Part shown: in pieces, positions 33,763 to 42,255 of the stretch
Layout: every line of letters begins with the position of its first letter
Numbering within the stretch: position 1 is the first letter of the stretch
Assembly: GCA_965115825.1 (NCBI GenBank)
Contig: OZ220464.1
Span: forward strand, 2,542,001-2,606,000
Direction of reading: 5' to 3'
Source of the DNA: Bin87 sp965115825
GTDB lineage: Bacteria > Chloroflexota > Dehalococcoidia > Lucifugimonadales > UBA3495
DNA length: 64,000 nucleotides
Translations under genes and position numbers: made by a program
Notes under the pieces: model-generated
The model's input: the letters and a program-made list of their open reading frames with translations, nothing else
Databases searched by the model: none
Told to the model about the DNA's origin: nothing

Positions 33763-34545
33763 CTAGGCGGCGGCAGTGGCCTGGGGGTAGGCGTGGATGT
33801 TTCGCTCGCGGTAGATTTTGTAACCTATGGTGGCGAAGGCAATGCCCATCCAGAGCAGGAGGTGTCCGAGAGCGGTGAAGGTTCGGAACATTATGGTGAG
33901 CTCCGGCGGCAACCAGTCGGGGGCGGCGTCGCGGACGCTGGGGACGGCGAATGCCAAGAGCAGGGCGACGGCAGCGTAGGCGAGGCCGATGCCGGCATAG
34001 CGCAGCCAGCGGCCGGAGGCGACGGAGGCGCGATTGGCGAGTCCGATTCCATATACGACCAGGGCTGCGGAGACGGTGGACACGGCGATAAAGAGGAACT
34101 GGAAGCCCTGCCGGGCCAGCAAGGTGCCTTCGTCGCCGATGCCGGGGGGATTGAGGGGGAACTTGATTTGCGCGTACAGGGACACGCTCCAAAAACCGAG
34201 GAGTCCGGCGACGGCGGCCCAAGCCCAAGGGTTCCAGCCGGGCGCGGAGTTGCGCATGAGGTGATACAGGCCGGTGAATACGGCGGCGTAGAGGATGCCG
34301 ATGACGGCGAGGCCGATGGTCATACCGATGCGCTGGCCGCCGAGGGTGGTCAGGAATGAGAGGGGGAGAGGAGCTTCGTCCTGAGCGGCGGCCAGTTGTT
34401 CGGCGCAGCCGTCGCGGGGGATGTCGCAGCCCTCCAGGGCGATGGCCCATTCCATTACCGGGACGTTGAAGATGTTCATGTAGGCGGCGACGAGGAAGCC
34501 TACGACTACGCCCATTATCAGGGCAGTGGGAAGGATGCGCGTCAT
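33763..34545 (-). CDS. cbtA: CbtA-like cobalt transporter subunit
   Basis: 260 residues with about five to six transmembrane helices: MTRILPTALIMGVVVGFLVA at the N terminus, then segments near GMTIGLAVIGILYAAVF, WAAVAGLLGFWSVSLYA, VSTVSAALVVYGIGL and AYAAVALLLAFAVPS. The order of helices and the PGWNPWAWAA and PPGIGDEGTL loops match CbtA, which is found next to the His-tailed CbtB under B12 control. It is proposed to bring in cobalt. It lies directly before the chelatase gene, consistent with metal supply to CobN. Confidence 0.85.
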   Translation of the reverse strand: MTRILPTALIMGVVVGFLVAAYMNIFNVPVMEWAIALEGCDIPRDGCAEQLAAAQDEAPLPLSFLTTLGGQRIGMTIGLAVIGILYAAVFTGLYHLMRNSAPGWNPWAWAAVAGLLGFWSVSLYAQIKFPLNPPGIGDEGTLLARQGFQFLFIAVSTVSAALVVYGIGLANRASVASGRWLRYAGIGLAYAAVALLLAFAVPSVRDAAPDWLPPELTIMFRTFTALGHLLLWMGIAFATIGYKIYRERNIHAYPQATAAA

Positions 34546-34704
34546 GATGAACCTCCGGTGACTTTCCGACTGAACAGGTTTATCAGGCAGATGCCGTGGG
34601 GATAGGGCAAGGGATAAACCAATCAGGCAGATTCACGGCGCACTCCTCCTGATGCCCCGGGGGGCATCCGCGCGGCGAAATTTGGTGATGATGGGTATTT
34701 GGGA

Positions 34705-34749
34705 GCGGCCCGGTTTCAATGATTGGGCTGGGAGGGGAGACCGGGCCGC
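34705..34749 (-). other. Intercistronic stem-loop between cbtB and cbtA
   Basis: A perfect ten-base inverted repeat (GCGGCCCGGT / ACCGGGCCGC) with a 25-base loop begins nine bases after the cbtB stop. A second short GC hairpin with arms GATGCCC/GGGCATC lies near 34660. Neither has a T-run. They could stabilise cbtB mRNA or attenuate cbtA. Nothing coding is seen in 34546-34757. Confidence 0.45.
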
Positions 34750-34757
34750 AGCAGAGC

Positions 34758-34958
34758 CTAGTGGCACATAAAGGCGACGTGGCGGGCGTGGTGGAAGAAT
34801 TCGTGGACGGTGTTGAGAACGGCGGGGGAGCCGGCGGCGGCGGCGTGAACTCCGCCGTCAACGTAGCCCACGAGGTAGAGGGCGATGGCGCCGAGGACCA
34901 GCCAGGGGGCCCAGGCGGCGGTGTTGGTGGTGGAAAGGAAACGGTTGACGATACCCAT
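34758..34958 (-). CDS. cbtB: CbtB-like cobalt transporter subunit
   Basis: 66 residues: one transmembrane helix (WAPWLVLGAIALYLVGYVDG) and a C-terminal histidine motif, HEFFHHARHVAFMCH. This is the diagnostic HxxxHxxRH...CH tail of CbtB, thought to bind cobalt. It pairs with CbtA downstream. Genes of this pair are typically under cobalamin-riboswitch control; here the riboswitch heads the same-strand run at 40.4 kb. Start ATG 34958 has an AGGAG-like sequence (AAGAGGAG) upstream. Confidence 0.88.
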   Translation of the reverse strand: MGIVNRFLSTTNTAAWAPWLVLGAIALYLVGYVDGGVHAAAAGSPAVLNTVHEFFHHARHVAFMCH

Positions 34959-35075
34959 TTTTTACTCCTCTTGTGGTTGGGGTGGACGTTGGACGTATCA
35001 ATAGTGGGGGCATTTTAGTACCTTACCGCCGGATGTACAATACCGGGGGGCGGACATTATCGGCGGACAGGCTAA

Positions 35076-35486
35076 TCAGCGTTCTACAAAAATCAGGTCG
35101 TCCTCCTTGCCGACCCAGCGGTCGCGGGCTTGGTGAAAAGCGCGGAGTTTCTCGGGCTGGAAATCGGCGCGCTGTTCGGAGTCGTCCAGGTAGGGGTTGG
35201 GGAAGTAGCAGCGGACGAGGGTTTCGTCCCAGTTGCGGGAGAATCTTACGTAGTAGGATTTGAGGTCGCCGTGGCTGTTGGCCTCGACGAACTGGATGCC
35301 GTCGATGTGGTCGAGTTGGAGGTGGAAGTGCCAGTTATCGGCTGCGATGGTGGCCCAGCCGTTATGGACTTGCGGGGGTTTGATGCCGTGGGCGTGGTTT
35401 TCGCTGACTACGGGGCCGCCGCCGACAACCCACATCATATTGGGATTGGCGGCCAGTTCATTGAGCAAGTCGAGGGTGTACTCCAT
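35076..35486 (-). CDS. ChuX/HutX-like small protein in the cobN cluster
   Basis: 136 residues. It has GGGPVVSENHAHGIKPPQV, then a His-rich strand WHFHLQLDHIDGIQFVEA, then YYVRFSRNWDETLVRCYFPN and a charged C terminus. The HFHLQLDHIDG strand followed by FVEA and a YxVRF strand recalls the heme-utilisation ChuX/HutX fold, in which tetrapyrrole is bound. I am not certain of the family. It lies 15 bases after cobN, so a corrinoid or cobalt-handling role is plausible by context only. It starts at ATG 35486 with GGAGG upstream. Confidence 0.5.
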   Translation of the reverse strand: MEYTLDLLNELAANPNMMWVVGGGPVVSENHAHGIKPPQVHNGWATIAADNWHFHLQLDHIDGIQFVEANSHGDLKSYYVRFSRNWDETLVRCYFPNPYLDDSEQRADFQPEKLRAFHQARDRWVGKEDDLIFVER

Positions 35487-35501
35487 GGTGGGGCCTCCTG
35501 A

Positions 35502-38500
35502 TTAGCGGGCGGGCTGATGCCGGGGGTTGGGTTCCGGCCGGGCGGTTTCCTGACGGGCGGTTTCCTGACGGGCTTCGATGTCTGTTTCCAGTTCCAGGTA
35601 CATTTGACGCAGGCGGTCGAGGATTTCGGGGGGAGGGTTTTCCCAGAGGCCGCGTTGGACGGCTTCGAGGAGGCGCGCGATGATGGCGCGGAGGGCCCAG
35701 GGGTTGCTGCGGCGGAAGAAGTCCTGCATTGCGGGGTTGAGGACGTATTCCTGGGTGACGTCGCGGTACATCCAGTCTTCGACGACTTGGGCGGTGGCGT
35801 CGTAGCCGAACATATAGTCAACGGTGGCGGCGAGTTCGAAGGCGCCCTTGTAGCCGTGTCGCTGCATGGACTGCATCCATTTGGGGTTGACGACGCGGCT
35901 GCGGAAAACGCGACGGGCTTCGTCCTGCAAGTCTCTGACGCGGGCGCGAGTAGGGTCGCTGCTGTCGCCGAAGAATTGGCGGGGGTTGCGGCCGGTGAGG
36001 GAGCGAACGGTGGCAATCATGCCGCCGTGGTACTGCATATAGTCGTCGCTGTCGAAGACGTCGTGTTCGCGGTTGTCCTGGTTTTTGGCGGCGATGACGA
36101 TTTGTCCGAAGCGGGCGCGGAACTCGGCGCGGGCGGTGACGCCGAAGTCCTGGCGGGAGTAAGCGTAGCCGCCCCAGGAGGTGTAGGCTTCGGCGAGGTC
36201 GTGGACGGATTCCCAGTTGCGTTCGTCGAGGACGCCGAGGATGCCGGCGCCGTAGGCGCCCGGCTTGCTGCCGAAGATGCGGAAGAGGGAAGGGTCGCCG
36301 GCGCTTTGGGCGGGGTCGAGGGCGGGGGCGTTGGGGTGGGAGGCGTCGCGGCGGGAGGCGTCTTCGCGCACGTGTTTGACCACGTAGTTGTTTTCGGGGG
36401 GTTCGTCCTGGGCGGCGGCCAGGGCTACGGCCTGGTCGATGAGGTAGATGAGGTTGGGGAAGGCGTCGCGGAAGAAGCCGCTGATGCGGACGGTGACGTC
36501 AATGCGGGGCCGGCCGAGTTGGGAGAGAGGGATGACTTCCAGGCCGGTGACGCGACGGCTTTCGGGCTGCCAGAGGGGTTTGACGCCGAGGAGGTAGAGG
36601 ATCTGGGCGATGTCGTCGCCGTGGGTTCGCATGGCGGAGGTGCCCCAGACGACTACGCCGACCATTTCGGGGTAGGAGCCTTCTTCATCGAGGTACTTTT
36701 GGAGCAGTGCGTCGCCGAGGGTTTTGCCGACGTCCCAGGCGGTGGGGGAGGGGAGGGCGCGGGGGTCGACGGAGTAGAAGTTGCGTCCGGTGGGGAGCAC
36801 GTTAACCATGCCGCGGGTGGGGGAGCCGGAGGGGCCGGGGGGTACGAAGCGGCCGTCCAGGCCGCGGAGGAGGTTATCAATTTCGTCGGTAGTGCGGAGG
36901 AGGGACGGGTAGATGTGTTCGCCTATGTAGGAGAGGACGCTTTCGGCGCGGGCGTCGGGCTGGCCTAAAACGTCGGCTACCACGCTGGGGATGAGATGGG
37001 AGGCGAAGGCGTCGTGGCAGAGGCGTTGGCAAGCCTGACGGCAGAGGGATTCCAGGGCTTCAATGATGTCGCCGGCGTTGCGGGGCGGCGCGTTGTGGTT
37101 GGCGTTTTGGAGTACCGGGGGAGTATCGGGGCCGACGGGAGAAGCGGGGTTTGCGAGCAGGGCGTGGTAGTCGTAGCCGAGGGCTTCGGCGAGGGTGCGA
37201 CGCAGGCTCGGCACGGGGCCATTGTCGAGGCGGGTGAGGGCGCAGAGGAGGCCGACCATCTGGTCGGATGTGGGAGGCTGGCCGAGGGTGTGAAGGCCGT
37301 CTTTGATTTGGGCGTCCTTGATTTCGCAGAGGTAGCCGTCGATTTCGAGCATGAATTCGCCGAAGTCGTCGGGGTGGCGGTCGACGCCCAAATCGCGGTG
37401 GAGTTCGGCCTGCTGGACCATTTCCCAGATTTGGGTTTCCAGGGTGGGGAGTTTGGCGGGGTCGAGGGTTTGGCACTGGTAGTGCTCGTCCATGAGCTGT
37501 TCGAGTTTGGCGATGTTGCCGTAGGAGTCGGCGGTAGTCATGGGGGGTATGAGGTGGTCGATGATGGTGGCGTGGGCGCGGCGTTTGGCTTGGGCGCCCT
37601 CGCCGGGGTTGTTGACGATGAAGGGGTAGAAGAGTGGGATGTCGTCGAGGGCGACTTCGGGGTAACAGGAGGCGGACATACCGACGCCTTTGCCGGGGAG
37701 CCATTCGAGGGTGCCGTGCTTGCCGATGTGGATGATGGCGTCGGCGCGGAAGACGTCGCGGAGCCAGCGATAGTAGGCGATGTAGTGATGGGTTGGGGTG
37801 AGGTCGGGGTTGTGATAGACGGAGATGGGGTTTTCGCCGAAGCCGCGGGGGGGCTGCAGGCCAACGAAGACGTTGCCCATAGGCACTCCGGCGACGGCGA
37901 GGCGGTCGGCAGTGCGGTACACCTGTCCGGGCGGGTCGCCCCAGGCTTCTTGCAGTTGGGCGCGGACTGATGGGGGAAAGCCGGCGTACCAGTGGGCGTA
38001 CTGGGGGAGTTCCACGTGGCCGGCGGCCAGACGGAGTTGTTCTTCGGTGAGGGTGTCGGTGTCGTTGCTGCAGCGTTGGATGATGCGATGGACGAGTTCG
38101 TCGCCGTGGGAGGGGATGTCCTCTACGTGATAGCCGGCGGACTTGAGGGCGTGGAGGAGGTTGACGGCGGAGGCCGGGGTGTCGAGGCCGACGGCGTTGC
38201 CGATGCGGGCGTCTTTGGTGGGGTAGTTGCTGAGGATGATGGCGATGCGCTTGTGGGGGTTGGGTTTGCGGCGGAGGGCGGCGTGCCGGGCGGCGAGGCG
38301 GGCGAGGTAGTCCATGCGGTCGGGTTGGGCGACGTAGCGCAGCATTCGGGGGGCGGAGAGGGGGCTGCCGGCGGCGGGTTCGGCGTGGGAGGTTTCTTCT
38401 TTGAAGGAGATGGGGACGGTGATGATGCGGCCGTCGAACTCGGGGAAGGCGACGTTCATTGCGGTGTCGATGGGGCCGAGGCCGAGGGAGCTTTCCTGCC

Positions 38501-39446
38501 ATTGGGAGCGGCTGGCGGAGCTGACGATGGCCTGGAGGATGGGAACGTCGAGGGCGTTGAGGAGTTCCTGGGACCAGCCGGCGGCGACGGTGGCGCCGGT
38601 TCCGCCCTGCTGGTGGTCGAGGTCGCTCATGGCCAGGCCCATGGTGTTGACGATGCAGTCCACGCGGGGGGTGCCGCTGGGGTGAAGCATGTAGTCGGTG
38701 AGGGTATGGCCGGAGGGGTGATGGTCGTCTTCCGGGCGGTGTTTGAGGCTGTAGGAGAAAACCGGGAGGACGTTGAGGTTGCGGGCTTCGAGGCGGGCGA
38801 TGAGGTCGTCGATGAAGGAGAGGTTGCCGCTCATCCAGTGGGCGCGGTAGAAGAGGAGGCCGACGCTGGGCTGGGCCGGGTTGAAGCGGGCGGTAATGTA
38901 GTCGTCGGGGGCGGTTCCCGGGGCTACGGCGGGGTGGTATATTCCCTGCCAGGGCATGGGGGCCGGGGCTTCGTGGCCGTAGTTGGAGCCGAGGTAGGCG
39001 TCGGAGAGGAAGAGGAAGAGGTTGCGGAAGTTGAGGACGCCGCCGCGCATGAGGTAGGAGAAGACGGTTTCGACTTCGGCGACGGGAGCGGTGCAGGCGG
39101 TTATGAGGTCTTCGTCCCATTCCTGGTGGCCGGGGCAGGCGATGAGGGGGATGCCCCGGGCGCGGCAGTTTGCGACGAGGGGGTCGAAGGCGTTGCCGAG
39201 GGCGCGTTTGCCGCCGAGGAGTCGCAAGATGACCACGGATGCGGAGGCGACGGCCTGCATGAGTTCGGCGTGGGCGGAGTCGGGGGAATCGTGGTCGTCT
39301 TGCAGGTTGACGGGGTTGCAGGCATAGACGGTTACGCCGTCGCCCCAGGGCATGGCGGTCAGCGCGCGCTCGGCGGTGAGGATGTCGGTGTCGGCGGTGG
39401 TGACGAGGACGATGCCGCCGGTGGGGGTTGGGGTTGGCGCGACCAT
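35502..39446 (-). CDS. cobN: Cobaltochelatase large subunit
   Basis: 1314 residues from ATG 39446, which overlaps the end of cbiE; a longer frame exists but its extra 96 residues are not protein-like. CobN/BchH family landmarks: GGKRALGN and CPGHQEWDEDL near the N terminus, GLLFYRAHWMSGNL, YHNPDLTPTHHYIAYYRWL, HIGKHGTLEWLPGKGVGMS, PLFYPFIVNNPGEGAQAKRR, and the C-terminal VVWGTSAMRTHGDDIAQIL with YSWGGYAYSR-like QDFGVTA. It inserts cobalt into hydrogenobyrinate a,c-diamide with ATPase partners, here probably the ChlI-ChlD fusion at 31648. Length is normal. Confidence 0.93.
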   Translation of the reverse strand: MVAPTPTPTGGIVLVTTADTDILTAERALTAMPWGDGVTVYACNPVNLQDDHDSPDSAHAELMQAVASASVVILRLLGGKRALGNAFDPLVANCRARGIPLIACPGHQEWDEDLITACTAPVAEVETVFSYLMRGGVLNFRNLFLFLSDAYLGSNYGHEAPAPMPWQGIYHPAVAPGTAPDDYITARFNPAQPSVGLLFYRAHWMSGNLSFIDDLIARLEARNLNVLPVFSYSLKHRPEDDHHPSGHTLTDYMLHPSGTPRVDCIVNTMGLAMSDLDHQQGGTGATVAAGWSQELLNALDVPILQAIVSSASRSQWQESSLGLGPIDTAMNVAFPEFDGRIITVPISFKEETSHAEPAAGSPLSAPRMLRYVAQPDRMDYLARLAARHAALRRKPNPHKRIAIILSNYPTKDARIGNAVGLDTPASAVNLLHALKSAGYHVEDIPSHGDELVHRIIQRCSNDTDTLTEEQLRLAAGHVELPQYAHWYAGFPPSVRAQLQEAWGDPPGQVYRTADRLAVAGVPMGNVFVGLQPPRGFGENPISVYHNPDLTPTHHYIAYYRWLRDVFRADAIIHIGKHGTLEWLPGKGVGMSASCYPEVALDDIPLFYPFIVNNPGEGAQAKRRAHATIIDHLIPPMTTADSYGNIAKLEQLMDEHYQCQTLDPAKLPTLETQIWEMVQQAELHRDLGVDRHPDDFGEFMLEIDGYLCEIKDAQIKDGLHTLGQPPTSDQMVGLLCALTRLDNGPVPSLRRTLAEALGYDYHALLANPASPVGPDTPPVLQNANHNAPPRNAGDIIEALESLCRQACQRLCHDAFASHLIPSVVADVLGQPDARAESVLSYIGEHIYPSLLRTTDEIDNLLRGLDGRFVPPGPSGSPTRGMVNVLPTGRNFYSVDPRALPSPTAWDVGKTLGDALLQKYLDEEGSYPEMVGVVVWGTSAMRTHGDDIAQILYLLGVKPLWQPESRRVTGLEVIPLSQLGRPRIDVTVRISGFFRDAFPNLIYLIDQAVALAAAQDEPPENNYVVKHVREDASRRDASHPNAPALDPAQSAGDPSLFRIFGSKPGAYGAGILGVLDERNWESVHDLAEAYTSWGGYAYSRQDFGVTARAEFRARFGQIVIAAKNQDNREHDVFDSDDYMQYHGGMIATVRSLTGRNPRQFFGDSSDPTRARVRDLQDEARRVFRSRVVNPKWMQSMQRHGYKGAFELAATVDYMFGYDATAQVVEDWMYRDVTQEYVLNPAMQDFFRRSNPWALRAIIARLLEAVQRGLWENPPPEILDRLRQMYLELETDIEARQETARQETARPEPNPRHQPAR

Positions 39447-39448
39447 GT

Positions 39449-40147
39449 TCAGTCGCTCGCGCCGGCGGGCTTGGGGAATACCATGATGGAGAGGTCGCTG
39501 AACCGGTTGGGGAGCTGGGCGCACTGGGCGAGGGCGCCGTCCCAGCGCTGTTCGTCGGGCAAGGTGAGGCGCTGGAATACGGTAACGGGGTGGGATGGAT
39601 CGGCTCCGTTGGAGATGGCGCTGGCGGCGATGGCCGGGGGCATGAAGTCGAAGGGGCGCGGCAGGAGGATGACGTTGCGGCGGCCTTGTTGCAGGAGGGC
39701 AATCAGTTCGTCGAGTTCGGAACCGCGATCCCATCGCTGGTGGAGGGTGATGAAGGTTGATTCTTCCAGGGAGATGCCGGCGCGGGCGCAGGCGATTTGG
39801 ATGCTGCTGACGCCGGGGATGAGCGCCACGGTTTCGGCGCGGCGGCGCACTCGGTTGAGGAGTTCTTTGGCGGACACGTTCAAGTCGCCCCAGACGCAGA
39901 CGACGCAGGATTTGCCTTGCCGGGCCTGGTCTTGGGCGTAGTCGAGCACGGCTTCCTGGTCTCGGTAGGCCATGGGGCGGACTTCGGCGTGGGCGATATG
40001 CTGGGATACGACGTCCAGCACGGTTTTGAAGCCGACGACGAGGTCGGCGTCGGCGAGGGCCTGGCGACCTTTGAGGGTGAGAAGGTCGGGGTCGCCGGGG
40101 CCTACGGCCACGACGGTGATTTTGATGCCGATGTTTGAGTTGGTCAT
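39449..40147 (-). CDS. cbiE: Cobalt-precorrin-7 / precorrin-6Y C5-methyltransferase
   Basis: 232 residues. An S-adenosylmethionine-dependent tetrapyrrole methylase of the CbiE type: KITVVAVGPGDPDLLTLKG at the N terminus (the GxGxGdp AdoMet motif), ADADLVVGFKTVLDVV, VCVWGDLNVSAKELLNRV, VALIPGVSSIQIACARAG, and TFITLHQRW. It methylates C5 of the corrin ring. No CbiT (C15) domain is fused or adjacent, so the decarboxylating half must be encoded elsewhere. It is the first gene after the riboswitch and overlaps cobN. The ATG at 40147 has a poor ribosome site. Confidence 0.87.
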   Translation of the reverse strand: MTNSNIGIKITVVAVGPGDPDLLTLKGRQALADADLVVGFKTVLDVVSQHIAHAEVRPMAYRDQEAVLDYAQDQARQGKSCVVCVWGDLNVSAKELLNRVRRRAETVALIPGVSSIQIACARAGISLEESTFITLHQRWDRGSELDELIALLQQGRRNVILLPRPFDFMPPAIAASAISNGADPSHPVTVFQRLTLPDEQRWDGALAQCAQLPNRFSDLSIMVFPKPAGASD

Positions 40148-40173
40148 TGGGTATGCAGGGGTATTAAAGCAGG

Positions 40174-40203
40174 GAACCCTGGCGTTTGAATCTGCCAGGG
40201 TTC
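40174..40203 (-). terminator. Riboswitch expression-platform terminator
   Basis: On the minus strand a perfect ten-base stem (GAACCCTGGC / GCCAGGGTTC) with a ten-base loop is followed by CCTGCTTTAAT. It lies between the cobalamin aptamer and the cbiE start, where B12-bound RNA would end transcription. The T-tract is weak, so it could also sequester the translation start region. Confidence 0.6.
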
Positions 40204-40269
40204 GGGAGGCGCGTAGGAAAGACGCGCGGGGAACGACCCTGTTGGGCGCAGAGATGAGGTTCCGAAGGA

Positions 40270-40425
40270 ACGCCGGGCAGGTTTTCTGGCTTGCGAGCGT
40301 GGCCGTGAGACGGCGGGGGCTCGCTTACAGTGGCGCAACCGCGGCGGATTTACACCGCCTTTCCCAATTAAGCCGAAGCGAATTGACGTTGGCGCCCGGT
40401 GTCCGAGTTTCAGATGTTAAAGCGG
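40270..40425 (-). promoter_or_regulatory. Cobalamin riboswitch
   Basis: Minus-strand reading contains the B12 box AAGCCAGAAAACCTGCC (40276-40292), the core GGGAAAGGCGGTGTAAATCC, and GCCACTGTAAGCGAGCC. These match the conserved order of cobalamin aptamers. It sits between a consensus promoter and cbiE-cobN and should reduce expression of the operon when adenosylcobalamin or a related cobamide is plentiful. Confidence 0.92.
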
Positions 40426-40442
40426 CGTGATGGGCCGGGGAC

Positions 40443-40471
40443 AATGTAGCCCTATTGCGGGCGGTTGTCAA
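40443..40471 (-). promoter_or_regulatory. Sigma70 promoter of the cobalamin operon
   Basis: -35 TTGACA (40466-40471), exactly 17 bases, -10 TACATT (40443-40448). Transcription would start near 40436, just ahead of the riboswitch. A near-consensus promoter fits an operon governed by attenuation. Confidence 0.82.
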
Positions 40472-40490
40472 CGGTGTGGTGTGGTGGTGG

Positions 40491-40600
40491 TTGTCAGAAT
40501 CTGGATTTACCGGATTTTGGGATTTTCAGGATTGGGGGTTGGTTTGGGGTAGTTGTCAGAATCAGGATTTACTGGATTTTGGGATTTTCAGGATTGGGGG
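40491..40600. repeat. Two copies of the dispersed 45-bp repeat
   Basis: Copies begin at 40491 and 40553 (TTGTCAGAATC then GGATTTAC) and end in ATTTTCAGGATTGGGGG. They abut the cobalamin promoter on one side and the 40680 gene's 3' end on the other. Same family as 2449-2977. Confidence 0.88.
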
Positions 40601-40679
40601 CCGGTTCCCGGAGTGGGGGCCGGCTTTCGGTAGGGTGGTGCGTTGTGGTGGGGTGGTTTAGGTGGTGGGTGGGTTTGGG

Positions 40680-41831
40680 TTAGATGCGGAGGGGTAGGGG
40701 GGTGGGTAGTTTGATGTGGAAGGTCTTTTCCAGGGCTCTCCGCCAGAGGGGGGATAGGGTGATGAAGGCTGAGTTGGTGGTTATTTTGCGCGGCTTGGGG
40801 TGGCAGTAGCAGGGTACGGGTTCCTGGCGTAAGAACTCGTAGTGGCCGTGAGGGTCGGTTTTGGCGGCTAGCTCGTTGGGGAGGCGGAAGTGGCTGCGGA
40901 TTTTGAGGAAGTTGGGGAGGTTGGTGATGTCGCGGACGGAGTAGAATGTGGGAGGGGTGATTTCGTGGGGTTTGCGGAGGTAGCGTTGGGTGGGACGGAC
41001 GGGTAGGGGTTGTCCGGCGATGATGGCGTTGGCGGCTTTGAGGAAGGCGGCGGCGCGACGGCGGAGGCGGGTCAGGGAAGTGAAGGTGTTGCGTTGGTGG
41101 TGGGTTTGCTGGCGGGTGGGTTGCGTTTGGGTGTCGTTGATGTGGGTGACGTTTTGGCGGCGGTGGGTGTTGCCGTCGTTGTTGGCTTGGGTGGCGTCGA
41201 TATGAGTGGTGTTTTGGCGGCGGTTGGTTTGGCCGTCGTTGTTGGCGTGGGCGGCGTCGATATGGGTGGCGTTCTGGTGGCGGTGGGTGTTGCCGTGGCT
41301 GGTGGCGTCGCTGTTTTGGCGGCGGCGGGTGTTAGCGTGGCTGGTGGCGAGGGTGGTGTCGATATGGGTGGTGTTTTGGCGGCGGTTGGTGTTGCCGTGG
41401 GTGTTGACTTGGGTGGCGTCGCTGTTCTGGCGGCGGCGGGTTTTCCCGTCGTTGTTGGCTTGGGCGGCGTCGCTGTTTTGGCGGTGGTGGGTGTTGGCGT
41501 GGCTGTTGTGGGTGGTGTGGTGTTTGGATTTGGGTAGGTGTGGGGAGTTGTAGATTTCGCGGAAGGTTTTGACGTGGGACCGGCTGAAGTCTCCGTCTCT
41601 GACGTACCATCTGAGGACGTTTTCCATTTGGCGGGGGGAGCGGTGCCAGAGGGGGCGGTTTTCGGCCAGGGCCGTGGCGGAGTGGGATATGCAGCGGGCG
41701 ATGGCCTGGATGGCGCGCTCGATGTTGCCTTCGGCGATGTTGGTTTGGGCGTGTTTGAGGAACCGGTCGGCGCAGCTTTGGTGGCGCGCGATGGTTTCCG
41801 GGTCGATGGTATCCCGGTAGATGGTTTCCAT
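40680..41831 (-). CDS. Repeat-rich basic protein behind a structured leader RNA
   Basis: 383 residues, unrecognised as a whole. Residues 1-100 are helical, with RFLKHAQTNIAEGNIERAIQ, ISHSATALAENRPLWHRSP, and LRWYVRDGDFSRSHVKTFRE; a HEPN-like fold is possible. Residues 105-245 are tandem low-complexity units of 14, 17 or 20 residues, each with RRQN(S/T) and a variable DATQANNDGN or TTHID block. Residues 250-383 form a third region (ITPPTFYSVRDITNLPNFLK, CYCHPKPRKITT). It has no HNH or RuvC motif, although the RNA upstream looks IscB-associated. A GGAGG lies about 15 bases before the ATG. Confidence 0.6.
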   Translation of the reverse strand: METIYRDTIDPETIARHQSCADRFLKHAQTNIAEGNIERAIQAIARCISHSATALAENRPLWHRSPRQMENVLRWYVRDGDFSRSHVKTFREIYNSPHLPKSKHHTTHNSHANTHHRQNSDAAQANNDGKTRRRQNSDATQVNTHGNTNRRQNTTHIDTTLATSHANTRRRQNSDATSHGNTHRHQNATHIDAAHANNDGQTNRRQNTTHIDATQANNDGNTHRRQNVTHINDTQTQPTRQQTHHQRNTFTSLTRLRRRAAAFLKAANAIIAGQPLPVRPTQRYLRKPHEITPPTFYSVRDITNLPNFLKIRSHFRLPNELAAKTDPHGHYEFLRQEPVPCYCHPKPRKITTNSAFITLSPLWRRALEKTFHIKLPTPLPLRI

Positions 41832-41904
41832 TGGCTGGGGTTGCCTCCTGGTTGGGTTGTTGGTGTTGGTTGTTGTTGGTTTGGTTGGTTGGTTGGGGTT
41901 CGTG

Positions 41905-42146
41905 GGGGTTCAGGATGTCGGCGCTACGGTCTGAGAGCGTGGCTTGCTATTTACGTCCTAGTCTTGCGCGTGCTAACGGCTGCCTGGGGCAGTGCCCGTC
42001 CTCGCGCAGCGGTGGTGACTCCCGCCGTGCTGGGTGCGCCAGCCGGGTAATGTGACCGACCTCCGGCGCACCTACAGTGGTGCAATGGATCCGACGTGCC
42101 GCAAAGTACTGGTTGCGGCGGATTAGACCGTGTTATCCTGAACCCC
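41905..42146 (-). ncRNA. Structured RNA resembling HEARO/omegaRNA (IscB-associated), without iscB
   Basis: A 242-base element is closed by a long-range helix: 12 bases (42135-42146 with 41905-41916) plus 7 bases (42125-42131 with 41926-41932), all Watson-Crick. Inside are a seven-base hairpin (42098-42119), an eight-base stem GGTGCGCC/GGCGCACC (42033-42072) and a nested GCTGC/GCAGC stem (41980-42010). Single-stranded motifs GAGTCACC, TTAGCACG and GGACGTAAATAGCAAGCC resemble, from memory, conserved parts of HEARO (IscB omegaRNA). RNA structure is well supported; family membership is a judgement. No IscB frame is present on either side. Confidence 0.6.
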
Positions 42147-42255
42147 GTTGAACTCTTGTTTTAGCCTCCTGGCTGGATTTTGGTGTCGGGCGAGTGTCTT
42201 GGCCGGGGACGGTATCCGACGGTTCGCGGGGCCGTTGGATTAGCCTGACGGGGGT

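Noticed and set aside
32467..34359. Long plus-strand frame opposite the chelatase and cbtA genes
   Set aside because: Crosses two real genes on the other strand, with shadow composition and no family features.
34960..35075. Second cobalamin riboswitch upstream of cbtB
   Set aside because: Neither the B12 box nor the aptamer core is present in this stretch.
37992..39941. Long plus-strand frame opposite cobN
   Set aside because: Gly/Val/Glu-rich antisense shadow of a G/C-rich gene. The minus-strand cobN reading has full-length family motifs.
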